From assembly GCA_937902865.1 (NCBI GenBank), contig CALFNJ010000501.1, forward strand, positions 1-5,247: 5,247 nucleotides of DNA, given 5' to 3'. Of this stretch, positions 1 through 5,197 are shown piece by piece. Position numbers and translations under genes: made by a program. Within the stretch, counting starts at the first letter, position 1. The number at the start of each line of letters is the position of its first letter. The DNA comes from an uncultured Opitutaceae bacterium. GTDB lineage: Bacteria; Verrucomicrobiota; Verrucomicrobiia; Opitutales; Opitutaceae. A model generated the notes under the pieces. That model was given only the letters and a program-made list of their open reading frames with translations, was not told the DNA's origin and searched no databases.

Positions 1-809
1 AGCAGGCGTTCCCAGTCGGCGGCGCGTAGGTCCCGCTGTTCATCTGGCACCGGCGACTCGTCAGGGATGCGGCGGTAGGCCGAGACAACTCCACAGATCC
101 GGCAGTCGGGCGACTTTTCATCAATCGAGTATTGAAAGTCACCGAACAGCCAGTCGCGCGTGTCCCGCTCCTCGGGCACGCGCAGGATTTCGTCGAGCGT
201 GAGAATCTCGACGCTGCGCTCGACCTTGGTGCGGGGAGCGAGGCGCAGGGTGACGTCGGCGATGAGCCCGAACAGGCCGTAGCCGCCGATCGCCAGGCGG
301 AAGAGCTCGCGGTTTTCCGTGCGGCTGCAGTGGCGCACCTCGCCAGTGGCGTCGATCAGGCGGAACGACTCCACGTCGCCGATAATCGGCGGAAGCCGGA
401 GACCGCGGCCATGCACATTGGCAGAGAGGGCGCCTCCGAGAGTCAGGCGATCTGCGCCGGTTTGCTTCTGGCGAATGCCCCAGGCCGGCTTGTCGGGGCT
501 CTGGCGCGAACGATAGCCGTCGATGAGCTCGGGCCACTGGATGCCGGCGTCGGCGGTGACGAGCCCGCGCTCCTGATCGTAGTCGTGAATGGAACGGTGC
601 TGGCGCAAATCGAGGAGCCAGGTGTCCGTGCCGAATTGCTGCCCGCCCATCGCGTGCCGTCCGCCGCAGAGCGAAAGTTGGGCGCCCTCGCGACGGGCTT
701 GATGCACCAAATCGACGAGCGCGGGCAGACCGGTTGGCTCAAGCACGCGGGCGACGCGGGTGGGATTGAGCTGCGAATGGACGTCGTTGACAACGTGGGG
801 CGCATTCAT
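1..809 (-). CDS. FAD-linked oxidase / FAD-binding oxidoreductase, N-terminal 269 residues (runs off the left edge)
   Basis: This is the N-terminal part of a vanillyl-alcohol-oxidase-superfamily flavoenzyme (FAD_binding_4 fold), probably a soluble cytoplasmic oxidase or dehydrogenase; no signal peptide is visible. The FAD domain shows LSLCGGRHAMGG (residues 45-56), GIQWPEL (89-95), GADRLTLGGALSANVHGRG (118-136) and AIGGYGLFG (173-181). His52 in GGRH lines up with the histidine that carries covalent 8-alpha-histidyl FAD in enzymes such as alditol oxidase (GTRH); covalent attachment here is inferred. The substrate domain is mostly outside the window, so the substrate cannot be named; relatives are usually well over 400 residues. 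The ATG at 809 overlaps the TGA of the upstream methyltransferase (ATGA), which supports both this start and translational coupling. The fold is secure, the reaction is not. Confidence 0.85.
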   Translation of the reverse strand, partial: MNAPHVVNDVHSQLNPTRVARVLEPTGLPALVDLVHQARREGAQLSLCGGRHAMGGQQFGTDTWLLDLRQHRSIHDYDQERGLVTADAGIQWPELIDGYRSRQSPDKPAWGIRQKQTGADRLTLGGALSANVHGRGLRLPPIIGDVESFRLIDATGEVRHCSRTENRELFRLAIGGYGLFGLIADVTLRLAPRTKVERSVEILTLDEILRVPEERDTRDWLFGDFQYSIDEKSPDCRICGVVSAYRRIPDESPVPDEQRDLRAADWERL

Positions 810-1717
810 GAGCGGAGGGCGGGCGTCGAGGCGCGTCCCAGGCATTCACCCTCGGCCAACGCGGCGTGACCCAAGTCGGCAGGAATCAAAACGTCGCGGC
901 GAAGATCGTCGGGTCCGGCGATCACGTCGACTTGCCAGCCGCAGCTCGGGAAAAGGGCCTGCACTCCGGTGCGGGAGGAGGCCCAGGCGAAGGGTTCCCG
1001 CCTCAGCCGCAGCCAGGAATTGATGAGGCCGCGGTTGCCCCGAAAAGCCGCTCGTCCGTCCGGCGCCGGTTCCATGAAGGTGAAGATCAGGGTGGAGGAC
1101 GGCGTCGAGGCCAGGTTGCGGAGGAGGTCGGTCACGCGCGAAACGGGGAAATACATGAGCAAACCCTCCGCGACGAAGCAGGTGCGGCGGGAAGCTTGAA
1201 AGCGGGGAAAGCCTGCCAGCGTCTCGCGGGGAAGCTCGACGTCAAAATCCACGGGCAGAAAGAAGAGATTCCCGCCGGCTTGCTGACCGGCGGAGCTGAG
1301 CGCCTGTGTTTTCGGGCGTTGCGTGGCGGGATGATCGAGCTCGAAGAAATCCGCCTTTGGCCAGGCGGCATGAAGCCGGGCGGCGAGCGTATCGTAGCCG
1401 GCGCCGAGGACGACGACCTGCTCGCAGCCGTCGCGGAGCGAGGCCAGCACCTGCTGCTCGATCCAGCGCTTGCGGGCGAGGAAATGGACGATGATGCCCG
1501 GCAGGATCAATCGCTCGCACCGCCACGCCCAGCGGGCGGCCCACGGATGACGCAGCAGCAGGTCGAACCAGGCTGAGCGGCCGTCTGCAGCGAGGATGCC
1601 GGTGAGCAGGGTGGCTGCATCGACGGGCACAAGTCTCCGGCGGTCCCGATCCTGGGCGGCGAGAAGCATGGCGCGCGCGATCAGGCGTGCGGTGGAACTG
1701 GGGCGATCTCCGTGCAT
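806..1717 (-). CDS. class I SAM-dependent methyltransferase, LCMT (leucine carboxyl methyltransferase)-like family
   Basis: This 303-residue protein looks like a complete Rossmann-fold O-methyltransferase of the LCMT/TIGR00027 type. In order it shows an N-terminal SSTARLIARAM segment (7-17), which in this family helps close the SAM pocket; the basic segment ARKRWIEQQV (81-90); the glycine-rich SAM motif QVVVLGAGYDT (100-110); the post-strand-2 acidic motif FFELDHPATQ (124-133); PVDFD (155-159), which likely contacts adenine; and FVAEGLLMYF (181-190), the family's EG-L-Y motif. Bacterial members often act on small molecules in secondary metabolism, but the substrate cannot be read from sequence. 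The gene starts 73 bp after sucD and its stop overlaps the start of the FAD-linked oxidase by 4 bp, suggesting consecutive steps. No strong Shine-Dalgarno precedes the ATG, so a slightly different start is possible. Confidence 0.87.
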   Translation of the reverse strand: MHGDRPSSTARLIARAMLLAAQDRDRRRLVPVDAATLLTGILAADGRSAWFDLLLRHPWAARWAWRCERLILPGIIVHFLARKRWIEQQVLASLRDGCEQVVVLGAGYDTLAARLHAAWPKADFFELDHPATQRPKTQALSSAGQQAGGNLFFLPVDFDVELPRETLAGFPRFQASRRTCFVAEGLLMYFPVSRVTDLLRNLASTPSSTLIFTFMEPAPDGRAAFRGNRGLINSWLRLRREPFAWASSRTGVQALFPSCGWQVDVIAGPDDLRRDVLIPADLGHAALAEGECLGRASTPALRS

Positions 1718-1753
1718 GCGCCGGTGGAGCTTCGCCCGATCGAGTTCGGAAAT

Positions 1754-1772
1754 GCCCGGGACTGCGCCGGGC
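1754..1772. other. short GC-rich hairpin between sucD and the methyltransferase gene
   Basis: A perfect 6-bp inverted repeat, GCCCGG (1754-1759) and CCGGGC (1767-1772), encloses a 7-nt loop in the 73-bp gap after sucD. No run of U follows on the minus strand, so it is not a convincing intrinsic terminator. It could partly attenuate transcription or stabilise the sucD 3' end, or be chance in GC-rich DNA. Confidence 0.3.
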
Positions 1773-1790
1773 CGCGTCGTGACGGAGAGA

Positions 1791-2714
1791 TCAGCTCAGC
1801 GTCACGCCCTTGGCCTTGGCGGCGCGCAGGAGGGCGTCGGCCATGTCGGAAGGCGTGGCGGCGACTTCGATGCCGCATTCCTTGAAGACGGCGATCTTGG
1901 CGGCGGCGGTGTCCTCGGCGCCGCCGACGATCGCGCCGGCGTGGCCCATGCGGCGGCCGGCGGGAGCGGTGGCGCCCGCGATGAAGCCGGCGACCGGCTT
2001 CTTGCAGTTGGCCTTGATCCAGCGGGCCGCCTCGACCTCGGCGTTGCCGCCGATTTCACCGATGAGGATGATGCCGTGCGTCTCGGGATCCGCGTTGAAG
2101 AGCTTGATCACGTCGAGGTGCGACGTGCCGTTGACCGGGTCGCCGCCGATGCCGACGCAGGTCGTCTGGCCGATGTTCTTCGAGGTCAGCTGGAACACCG
2201 CCTCATACGTCAGGGTGCCGGAGCGCGACACGACGCCGACGTGGCCCTTCTTGTGAATGTAGCCCGGGGCGATGCCGATGCGGCAGCCGCCGAAGGAGTC
2301 CTTGCCCGTGCCCGGAGTGACGAGACCGGGGCAGTTGGGTCCGACGAGACGGGTCGGCTTGCCCTGCATGGCGCGCTTCACGCGGACCATGTCCTTCACC
2401 GGAATGCCCTCGGTGATCGCGACCACGAGATCGAGGCCCGCGTCGACGCCCTCGAGGATCGCGTCCGCGGCGAAGGGCGGCGGCACGAAGACGGCGGAGA
2501 CCGTTGCGCCCGTTGCCTTGGCCGCCTCGGCCACCGAATTGAAGATCGGCACCTTGTGCGTGCCGTGTTCGAAGAACTGCCCGCCCTTGCCCGGCGTGAC
2601 GCCGGCGACGACCTTCGTGCCGTAGTCGAGCGAGAGCTTCGCGTGGCGGCCGCCGAAATCGCCGGTGATGCCCTGGATCAGGATCTTCGTTTCAGGTGTG
2701 ATGAGGATGGACAT
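1791..2714 (-). CDS. sucD: succinate--CoA ligase (ADP/GDP-forming), alpha subunit
   Basis: This is the alpha subunit of succinyl-CoA synthetase, which with SucC interconverts succinyl-CoA + NDP + Pi and succinate + CoA + NTP in the TCA cycle. The 307-residue product has an N-terminal CoA-binding Rossmann domain (ILIQGITGDFGGRHAKL, 11-27), VFVPPPFAADAILE (75-88), the TEGIPV loop (101-106), GPNCPG with the CoA-site cysteine at 128, and VSRSGTLTYE (162-171). The C-terminal ligase domain holds GEIGG (219-223) and the active-site histidine His258 in RRMGHAGAIVGG, which is phosphorylated during catalysis. It is slightly longer than the E. coli protein, largely through extra residues GTGKDSFG (135-142) before the CRIGI strand. 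The ATG at 2714 gives the normal family N terminus. The leader is pyrimidine-rich with no AGGAGG; the heptad array lies just upstream. The gene is separated from sucC by the VOC gene. Confidence 0.98.
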   Translation of the reverse strand: MSILITPETKILIQGITGDFGGRHAKLSLDYGTKVVAGVTPGKGGQFFEHGTHKVPIFNSVAEAAKATGATVSAVFVPPPFAADAILEGVDAGLDLVVAITEGIPVKDMVRVKRAMQGKPTRLVGPNCPGLVTPGTGKDSFGGCRIGIAPGYIHKKGHVGVVSRSGTLTYEAVFQLTSKNIGQTTCVGIGGDPVNGTSHLDVIKLFNADPETHGIILIGEIGGNAEVEAARWIKANCKKPVAGFIAGATAPAGRRMGHAGAIVGGAEDTAAAKIAVFKECGIEVAATPSDMADALLRAAKAKGVTLS

Positions 2715-2720
2715 TGATAT

Positions 2721-2777
2721 CAGGAGACGGGGGACGAGGAGAGATCAGGAGACAGGAGTCAGGAGACGGGGGACAGG
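2721..2777. repeat. heptad-period repeat array A (unit close to CAGGAGA) upstream of sucD
   Basis: Plus-strand 7-nt units start at 2721 (CAGGAGA), 2728 (CGGGGGA) and 2735 (CGAGGAG). After a 4-nt interruption they resume at 2746 (CAGGAGA), 2753 (CAGGAGT), 2760 (CAGGAGA) and 2767 (CGGGGGA). The 15-mer CAGGAGACGGGGGAC occurs identically at 2721-2735 and 2760-2774. The array fills nearly all of the 67-bp gap between the VOC stop and the sucD start, so the sucD leader RNA reads as the pyrimidine-rich complement with repeated CUCCUG. The function is unknown; the form resembles a short tandemly repeated repetitive sequence. Confidence 0.8.
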
Positions 2778-2781
2778 CCGA

Positions 2782-3144
2782 TCACTTTTTCTTTTGATGG
2801 AGGCCGATCTGGTTGCCGTCGGGATCGGTGATGCCGAAGATTCGGCAGACGGGAAATTCCTGCACCTCGAAGGCGATCGGCGTGCCGGAGGAGCGCACGG
2901 TGGCGAGAGCCTCGTCGAGATCGGCGACCTCGAGGGTCAGGCTGGTGCTCTTGGCGCCCGGCATGGCGTTGGACAACGCGATCGCCTGGCCGGCGACGTC
3001 GTACTCGATCCACCACTGGCCGGGGGTGAACTCGATCTGAAAGCCCACCTTGAGGCCGAGCACGCCTTCATAGAATTTGCGGGCGCGGGCGACGTCGGTG
3101 ATCGGGTGAAAGACGAAGGCGAATTCTTTGACTTTGATGGGCAT
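2782..3144 (-). CDS. VOC superfamily protein (glyoxalase/bleomycin-resistance/dioxygenase fold), between sucC and sucD
   Basis: This 120-residue protein is a two-module vicinal-oxygen-chelate domain. The first module has FVFHPITDVARARKFYEGVL (10-29), the usual strand followed by D-x-x-x-A-x-x-FY helix, then WWIEYDV (44-50). The second has TSLTLEVADLDEAL (67-80) and the C-terminal DPDGNQIGLH (107-116). Canonical glyoxalase I metal positions look replaced: Phe10 and Ser68 where histidines are expected, and Gly114 where the DPDGNxxE glutamate would be. Glu47 and His116 are the only obvious candidate ligands, so it is probably not a classical glyoxalase I; substrate and metal use are unknown. The ATG at 3144 gives a normal VOC N terminus; the leader lacks a purine-rich Shine-Dalgarno. 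Its place between the two succinyl-CoA synthetase genes implies co-transcription, and repeat arrays flank it on both sides. Confidence 0.9.
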   Translation of the reverse strand: MPIKVKEFAFVFHPITDVARARKFYEGVLGLKVGFQIEFTPGQWWIEYDVAGQAIALSNAMPGAKSTSLTLEVADLDEALATVRSSGTPIAFEVQEFPVCRIFGITDPDGNQIGLHQKKK

Positions 3145-3158
3145 GATGGTGGGGGAGG

Positions 3159-3200
3159 AAGTAACAGGTACCAGGTGGCAAGTAACAAGGAGACGGCGAA
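3159..3200. repeat. heptad-period repeat array B (AAGTAAC/AGGTACC type) between sucC and the VOC gene
   Basis: Consecutive plus-strand 7-nt units start at 3159 (AAGTAAC), 3166 (AGGTACC), 3173 (AGGTGGC), 3180 (AAGTAAC) and 3187 (AAGGAGA), with a decayed unit at 3194. The first and fourth units are identical and exactly 21 nt apart. The end of the array contains AGGAGACGG (3188-3196), the same 9-mer found twice in array A (2722-2730 and 2761-2769). The array sits just upstream of the VOC start codon in the transcribed leader. Confidence 0.65.
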
Positions 3201-3233
3201 AGGCGGATTGGTTGGAAGGTCTGGATTTGGATG

Positions 3234-3261
3234 CTCGCTACTCGCTACCCACTACTCGCTA
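3234..3261. repeat. heptad-period repeat array C (CTCGCTA) downstream of sucC
   Basis: Four contiguous plus-strand 7-nt units lie at 3234, 3241, 3248 and 3255. Three are CTCGCTA and one is CCCACTA. On the sucC-coding strand the unit reads TAGCGAG, so TAG recurs every 7 nt and stop codons fall in all three frames shortly after the sucC stop. The 3202-3233 stretch between arrays B and C has no recognisable feature. Confidence 0.8.
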
Positions 3262-3269
3262 CTTCTCGC

Positions 3270-3286
3270 CGCCGCCTCAGGCGGCG
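3270..3286. other. perfect hairpin with the sucC stop codon as its loop
   Basis: CGCCGCC (3270-3276) and GGCGGCG (3280-3286) form a 7-bp all-GC stem around TCA at 3277-3279, which is the sucC TGA on the minus strand. A real fold would open at least the closing pair for a larger loop. No U-run follows, so it is not a standard intrinsic terminator. It could act on 3' stability or on ribosome release and sucC/sucD stoichiometry; that role is inferred. The Ala-Ala coding GCC repeats partly explain it. Confidence 0.5.
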
Positions 3287-4461
3287 ACGAGCTTCACAAT
3301 CTTCTGCGCGGCGTCGGCCATCGTGTCGCCGGAGACGAGTTTGAGGCCGGAGGAGTTGAGGGTGGCTTTGCCGGCGGCCACGTTGTTGCCCTCGAGGCGG
3401 ACGACGAGCGGGAGCTTCAGGCCGACTTCCTTCACCGCCTGGACAATGCCGGTGGCGATGACGTTGCAGTCCATGATGCCACCGAAGATGTTCACGAAGA
3501 TTCCCTTCACGTTGGCGTCGCCGAGGATGATCTTGAATGCCGCGACGACCTGGTCCTTCGAGGCGCCGCCGCCGACGTCGAGGAAGTTGGCCGGGCTGCC
3601 GCCGTAATGCTTGATGATGTCCATCGTGCTCATCGCGAGGCCGGCACCGTTGACGAGGCAGGCGATGTTGCCGTCGAGCGCGATATAGCTGAGCGAGAAC
3701 TTCGAGGCCTCGATTTCCTTCGGGTCCTCCTCGTTGAGGTCGCGCAGGGCGACGATCTCGGGATGGCGGAAGAGCGCGTTGTCGTCGAACGACACCTTCG
3801 CGTCGAGCGCCAGCACCTCGCCGGTCGGCGTGGTGATGAGCGGGTTGACCTCGATCATCGCGGCATCGGTCTCCCAATAGCAGGCGTAGAGCTGGCGGAT
3901 GAGCTTGGCGGCGTTCTTCGCCTCGGCGCCGGTGAAGCCCAGGCGAGAGATGAGATCGCGCACCTGGAAGTCAGCGATGCCGTAGGCGGGATCGACGAAA
4001 ACCTTGTGGATCTTTTCCGGCGTGTCGTGGGCGACCTTCTCGATCTCGACGCCGCCCTCGGTGGACGCGACGATGACCGGGCGCGACGTGGCGCGGTCGA
4101 GGAGGATGGCGAGGTAGTATTCCTTTTTGATGTCGCTCGCGACGGTGAAGTAGATCGTCTGCACCTTGCGGCCGGCGGGGCCGGTCTGGATGGTGACGAG
4201 CGTGTTGCCGAGCATCTTGCCGGCGATCTCGCGGGCATCGGCCTTGGTCTTGCAGAATTTCACGCCACCCTTGAAACCGTCGGTGAACGTGCCCTTGCCG
4301 CGTCCGCCGGCATGGATCTGCGACTTCACCATGGTCGGGCCTTCCGGCAGCTGCGCCAGGGCGGTGGTCATCTCCTCGGGAGTCCGGGCCGCGGCCCCCT
4401 TGGGAACCGGCACGCCAAATTTCTCAAAGAGCGCCTTCGCCTGGTACTCGTGGATATTCAT
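3277..4461 (-). CDS. sucC: succinate--CoA ligase (ADP/GDP-forming), beta subunit
   Basis: This is the nucleotide-binding subunit of succinyl-CoA synthetase, cytoplasmic and partner of SucD. The 394-residue product has the usual bacterial length. It begins with the family signature MNIHEYQAKALFEKFGVPVP and carries an ATP-grasp domain with KSQIHAGGRGKG (46-57). The Mg-nucleotide ligands Asn206 (EVNPL) and Asp220 (LALDAKV) are spaced 14 residues apart as in the E. coli enzyme. The C-terminal CoA-ligase domain has NGAGLAMSTMD (271-281), FLDVGGGA (293-300) and VNIFGGIMDCN (323-333). I chose the ATG at 4461 over the in-frame ATG at 4491 because the family starts at MNIHEYQ. It is the first gene of the minus-strand block; its promoter should lie in 4462-4594. 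The stop codon is the loop of a hairpin. Nothing in the catalytic residues suggests loss of function; nucleotide preference was not determined. Confidence 0.98.
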   Translation of the reverse strand: MNIHEYQAKALFEKFGVPVPKGAAARTPEEMTTALAQLPEGPTMVKSQIHAGGRGKGTFTDGFKGGVKFCKTKADAREIAGKMLGNTLVTIQTGPAGRKVQTIYFTVASDIKKEYYLAILLDRATSRPVIVASTEGGVEIEKVAHDTPEKIHKVFVDPAYGIADFQVRDLISRLGFTGAEAKNAAKLIRQLYACYWETDAAMIEVNPLITTPTGEVLALDAKVSFDDNALFRHPEIVALRDLNEEDPKEIEASKFSLSYIALDGNIACLVNGAGLAMSTMDIIKHYGGSPANFLDVGGGASKDQVVAAFKIILGDANVKGIFVNIFGGIMDCNVIATGIVQAVKEVGLKLPLVVRLEGNNVAAGKATLNSSGLKLVSGDTMADAAQKIVKLVAA

Positions 4462-4594
4462 GGGGACGTTATGTTTGCCAGAAAGCCGCACGCAGAGGCA
4501 CGCAAAAACGTCGAGCGGCAGAGGAATTATCAGGTTGTTAGCCCGGACGCCGGAGAGATTGCGTTTCGCTTATGCCGGGGCAGCATGCCGGAGC
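4462..4594. promoter_or_regulatory. divergent intergenic region between sucC and the CII-like gene; weak minus-strand -10 candidate
   Basis: This 133-bp gap must carry the leader of sucC (minus) and probably the promoter of the plus-strand regulator gene. On the minus strand GATAAT (complement of 4526-4531) matches the sigma70 -10 consensus at five of six positions, but no good TTGACA lies 17 nt upstream, so the call is weak. The sucC leader contains a small repeat, with GCACGCA on the plus strand at 4488-4494 and 4498-4504. I saw no convincing plus-strand promoter and no strong Shine-Dalgarno for either gene; GGAG at 4590-4593 is only one base from the regulator ATG. Confidence 0.3.
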
Positions 4595-5065
4595 ATGGAC
4601 TCGCATGAGGTGATGAAGGAGGTCTTGAAGCGCACCAGCGCGAAGCAGATCGCCGCGGACATGGCCCTGTCGCTTTCCCTGATCTACAAGTGGGCGGAGC
4701 CACCGCTGGACGACAGCGGCAGCGGCGCCAGCAGCCCGCTCGACCGGGTCGGCCAGCTCATCCGCATCACCGGCGACGCCCGGCTGGCCCAATGGGTCTG
4801 CGAGCAGGCGGACGGTTTCTACATCCGCAACCCGCACAATCTTCCGTCGGGCCGGCCGCTGATCCCGGTCACCAACGACATCGTGCAGGAATTCGCCGAC
4901 ATGCTCGCGACGATCGCGGTTTCCTCGGCGGACAACGTGATCACCAAGGACGAGGCCAAGAAAATCCGCGCGCGCTGGGAGGAATTGAAGAGCGTGACGG
5001 AAGGCTTCGTGAAAGCCGCGGAGAGCGGCAGCTTCGGACCCGGGAAAAACGAGGAAAAGAAGTAA
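4595..5065 (+). CDS. small helix-turn-helix protein resembling the phage regulatory CII family
   Basis: This 156-residue cytoplasmic protein is the only plus-strand gene. Residues 15-35 (SAKQIAADMALSLSLIYKWAE) fit a helix-turn-helix, with LSLIYKWAE as recognition helix. Next come a conserved-looking linker (SGSGASSPLDR, 41-51) and a helical segment ending in LAQWVCEQADGFYIRNP (64-80). The C-terminal half (about 93-145) is rich in charged amphipathic helix, compatible with oligomerisation, and the tail is lysine/glutamate-rich. From memory, the pattern fits CII/CP76-like proteins that are common as chromosomal single genes in verrucomicrobia; no search was possible. The ATG at 4595 gives the MDSHEVMKEVL start I expect for this group; an internal ATG at 4613 is the alternative. 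It is transcribed divergently from sucC, so it might regulate that operon or itself. No other phage gene is nearby. Confidence 0.75.
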   Translation: MDSHEVMKEVLKRTSAKQIAADMALSLSLIYKWAEPPLDDSGSGASSPLDRVGQLIRITGDARLAQWVCEQADGFYIRNPHNLPSGRPLIPVTNDIVQEFADMLATIAVSSADNVITKDEAKKIRARWEELKSVTEGFVKAAESGSFGPGKNEEKK

Positions 5066-5197
5066 GGGTTCGGATGTAGGGGCGTCCCTTGGGACGACCG
5101 GGTTCCCATTTGGAATGTCTGAGTCCCTGGTGGGCGGCGTGAATCCGATCTCTGCGTCCTCCGTGTCTCTGTGTGAAACCGGATCGATGGTCTGAAA
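5066..5197. other. gene-free stretch after the CII-like gene, with a hairpin and repeat-like sequence
   Basis: No credible gene is present. Eighteen bases after the stop, CGTCCC (5083-5088) and GGGACG (5091-5096) form a near-perfect dyad with only TT between (a realistic fold is a 5-bp stem with a CTTG loop); no T-run follows. At 5150-5180 a quasi-periodic run carries CTCTGCGTC (5150-5158) and CTCTGTGTG (5167-5175), related to CTCTGCGTG on the minus strand of the sucC leader (4489-4497). These look like decayed members of dispersed repeats. Confidence 0.45.

Noticed and set aside
132..1576. Plus-strand open frames of 245 and 236 codons opposite the FAD-linked oxidase and methyltransferase
   Set aside because: The minus-strand genes carry clear family motifs over the whole of this span; the plus frames have none.
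1754..1772. Intrinsic terminator after sucD
   Set aside because: The stem is only 6 bp and is not followed by a run of T on either strand, so only a weak hairpin is annotated.
1596..2717. A 373-codon open frame on the plus strand opposite sucD
   Set aside because: It is a shadow of sucD and the methyltransferase 5' end, low in complexity and without domain motifs.
2775..2809. AGGCCGATC direct repeat (2775-2783 and 2801-2809) as an insertion-sequence target duplication
   Set aside because: The copies are 26 bp apart and both overlap the 3' end of the VOC gene, so they do not bracket any element; no transposase is present.
2721..3261. CRISPR array
   Set aside because: Units are 7 nt and contiguous, with no spacers of 25-40 nt and no cas genes.
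3245..3877. A 210-codon minus-strand frame inside sucC in another frame
   Set aside because: It is an arginine-rich out-of-frame reading of sucC with no family motifs.
4462..4491. An in-frame upstream ATG at 4491 as the sucC start
   Set aside because: It would add ten residues before the conserved MNIHEYQAK start of the family, and there is no ribosome-binding site in front of it.
2665..4608. A 647-codon open frame on the plus strand, opposite sucC, the VOC gene and the start of sucD
   Set aside because: It is antisense to three well-conserved genes. Its composition (rich in Asp, Gly, Arg, Val, Glu) is what GC-rich third positions give on the reverse strand, and it shows no recognisable domain.
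4538..4837. A 99-codon minus-strand frame opposite the CII-like gene
   Set aside because: It is antisense to a frame with a clear helix-turn-helix and is alanine/arginine/leucine-rich without motifs.
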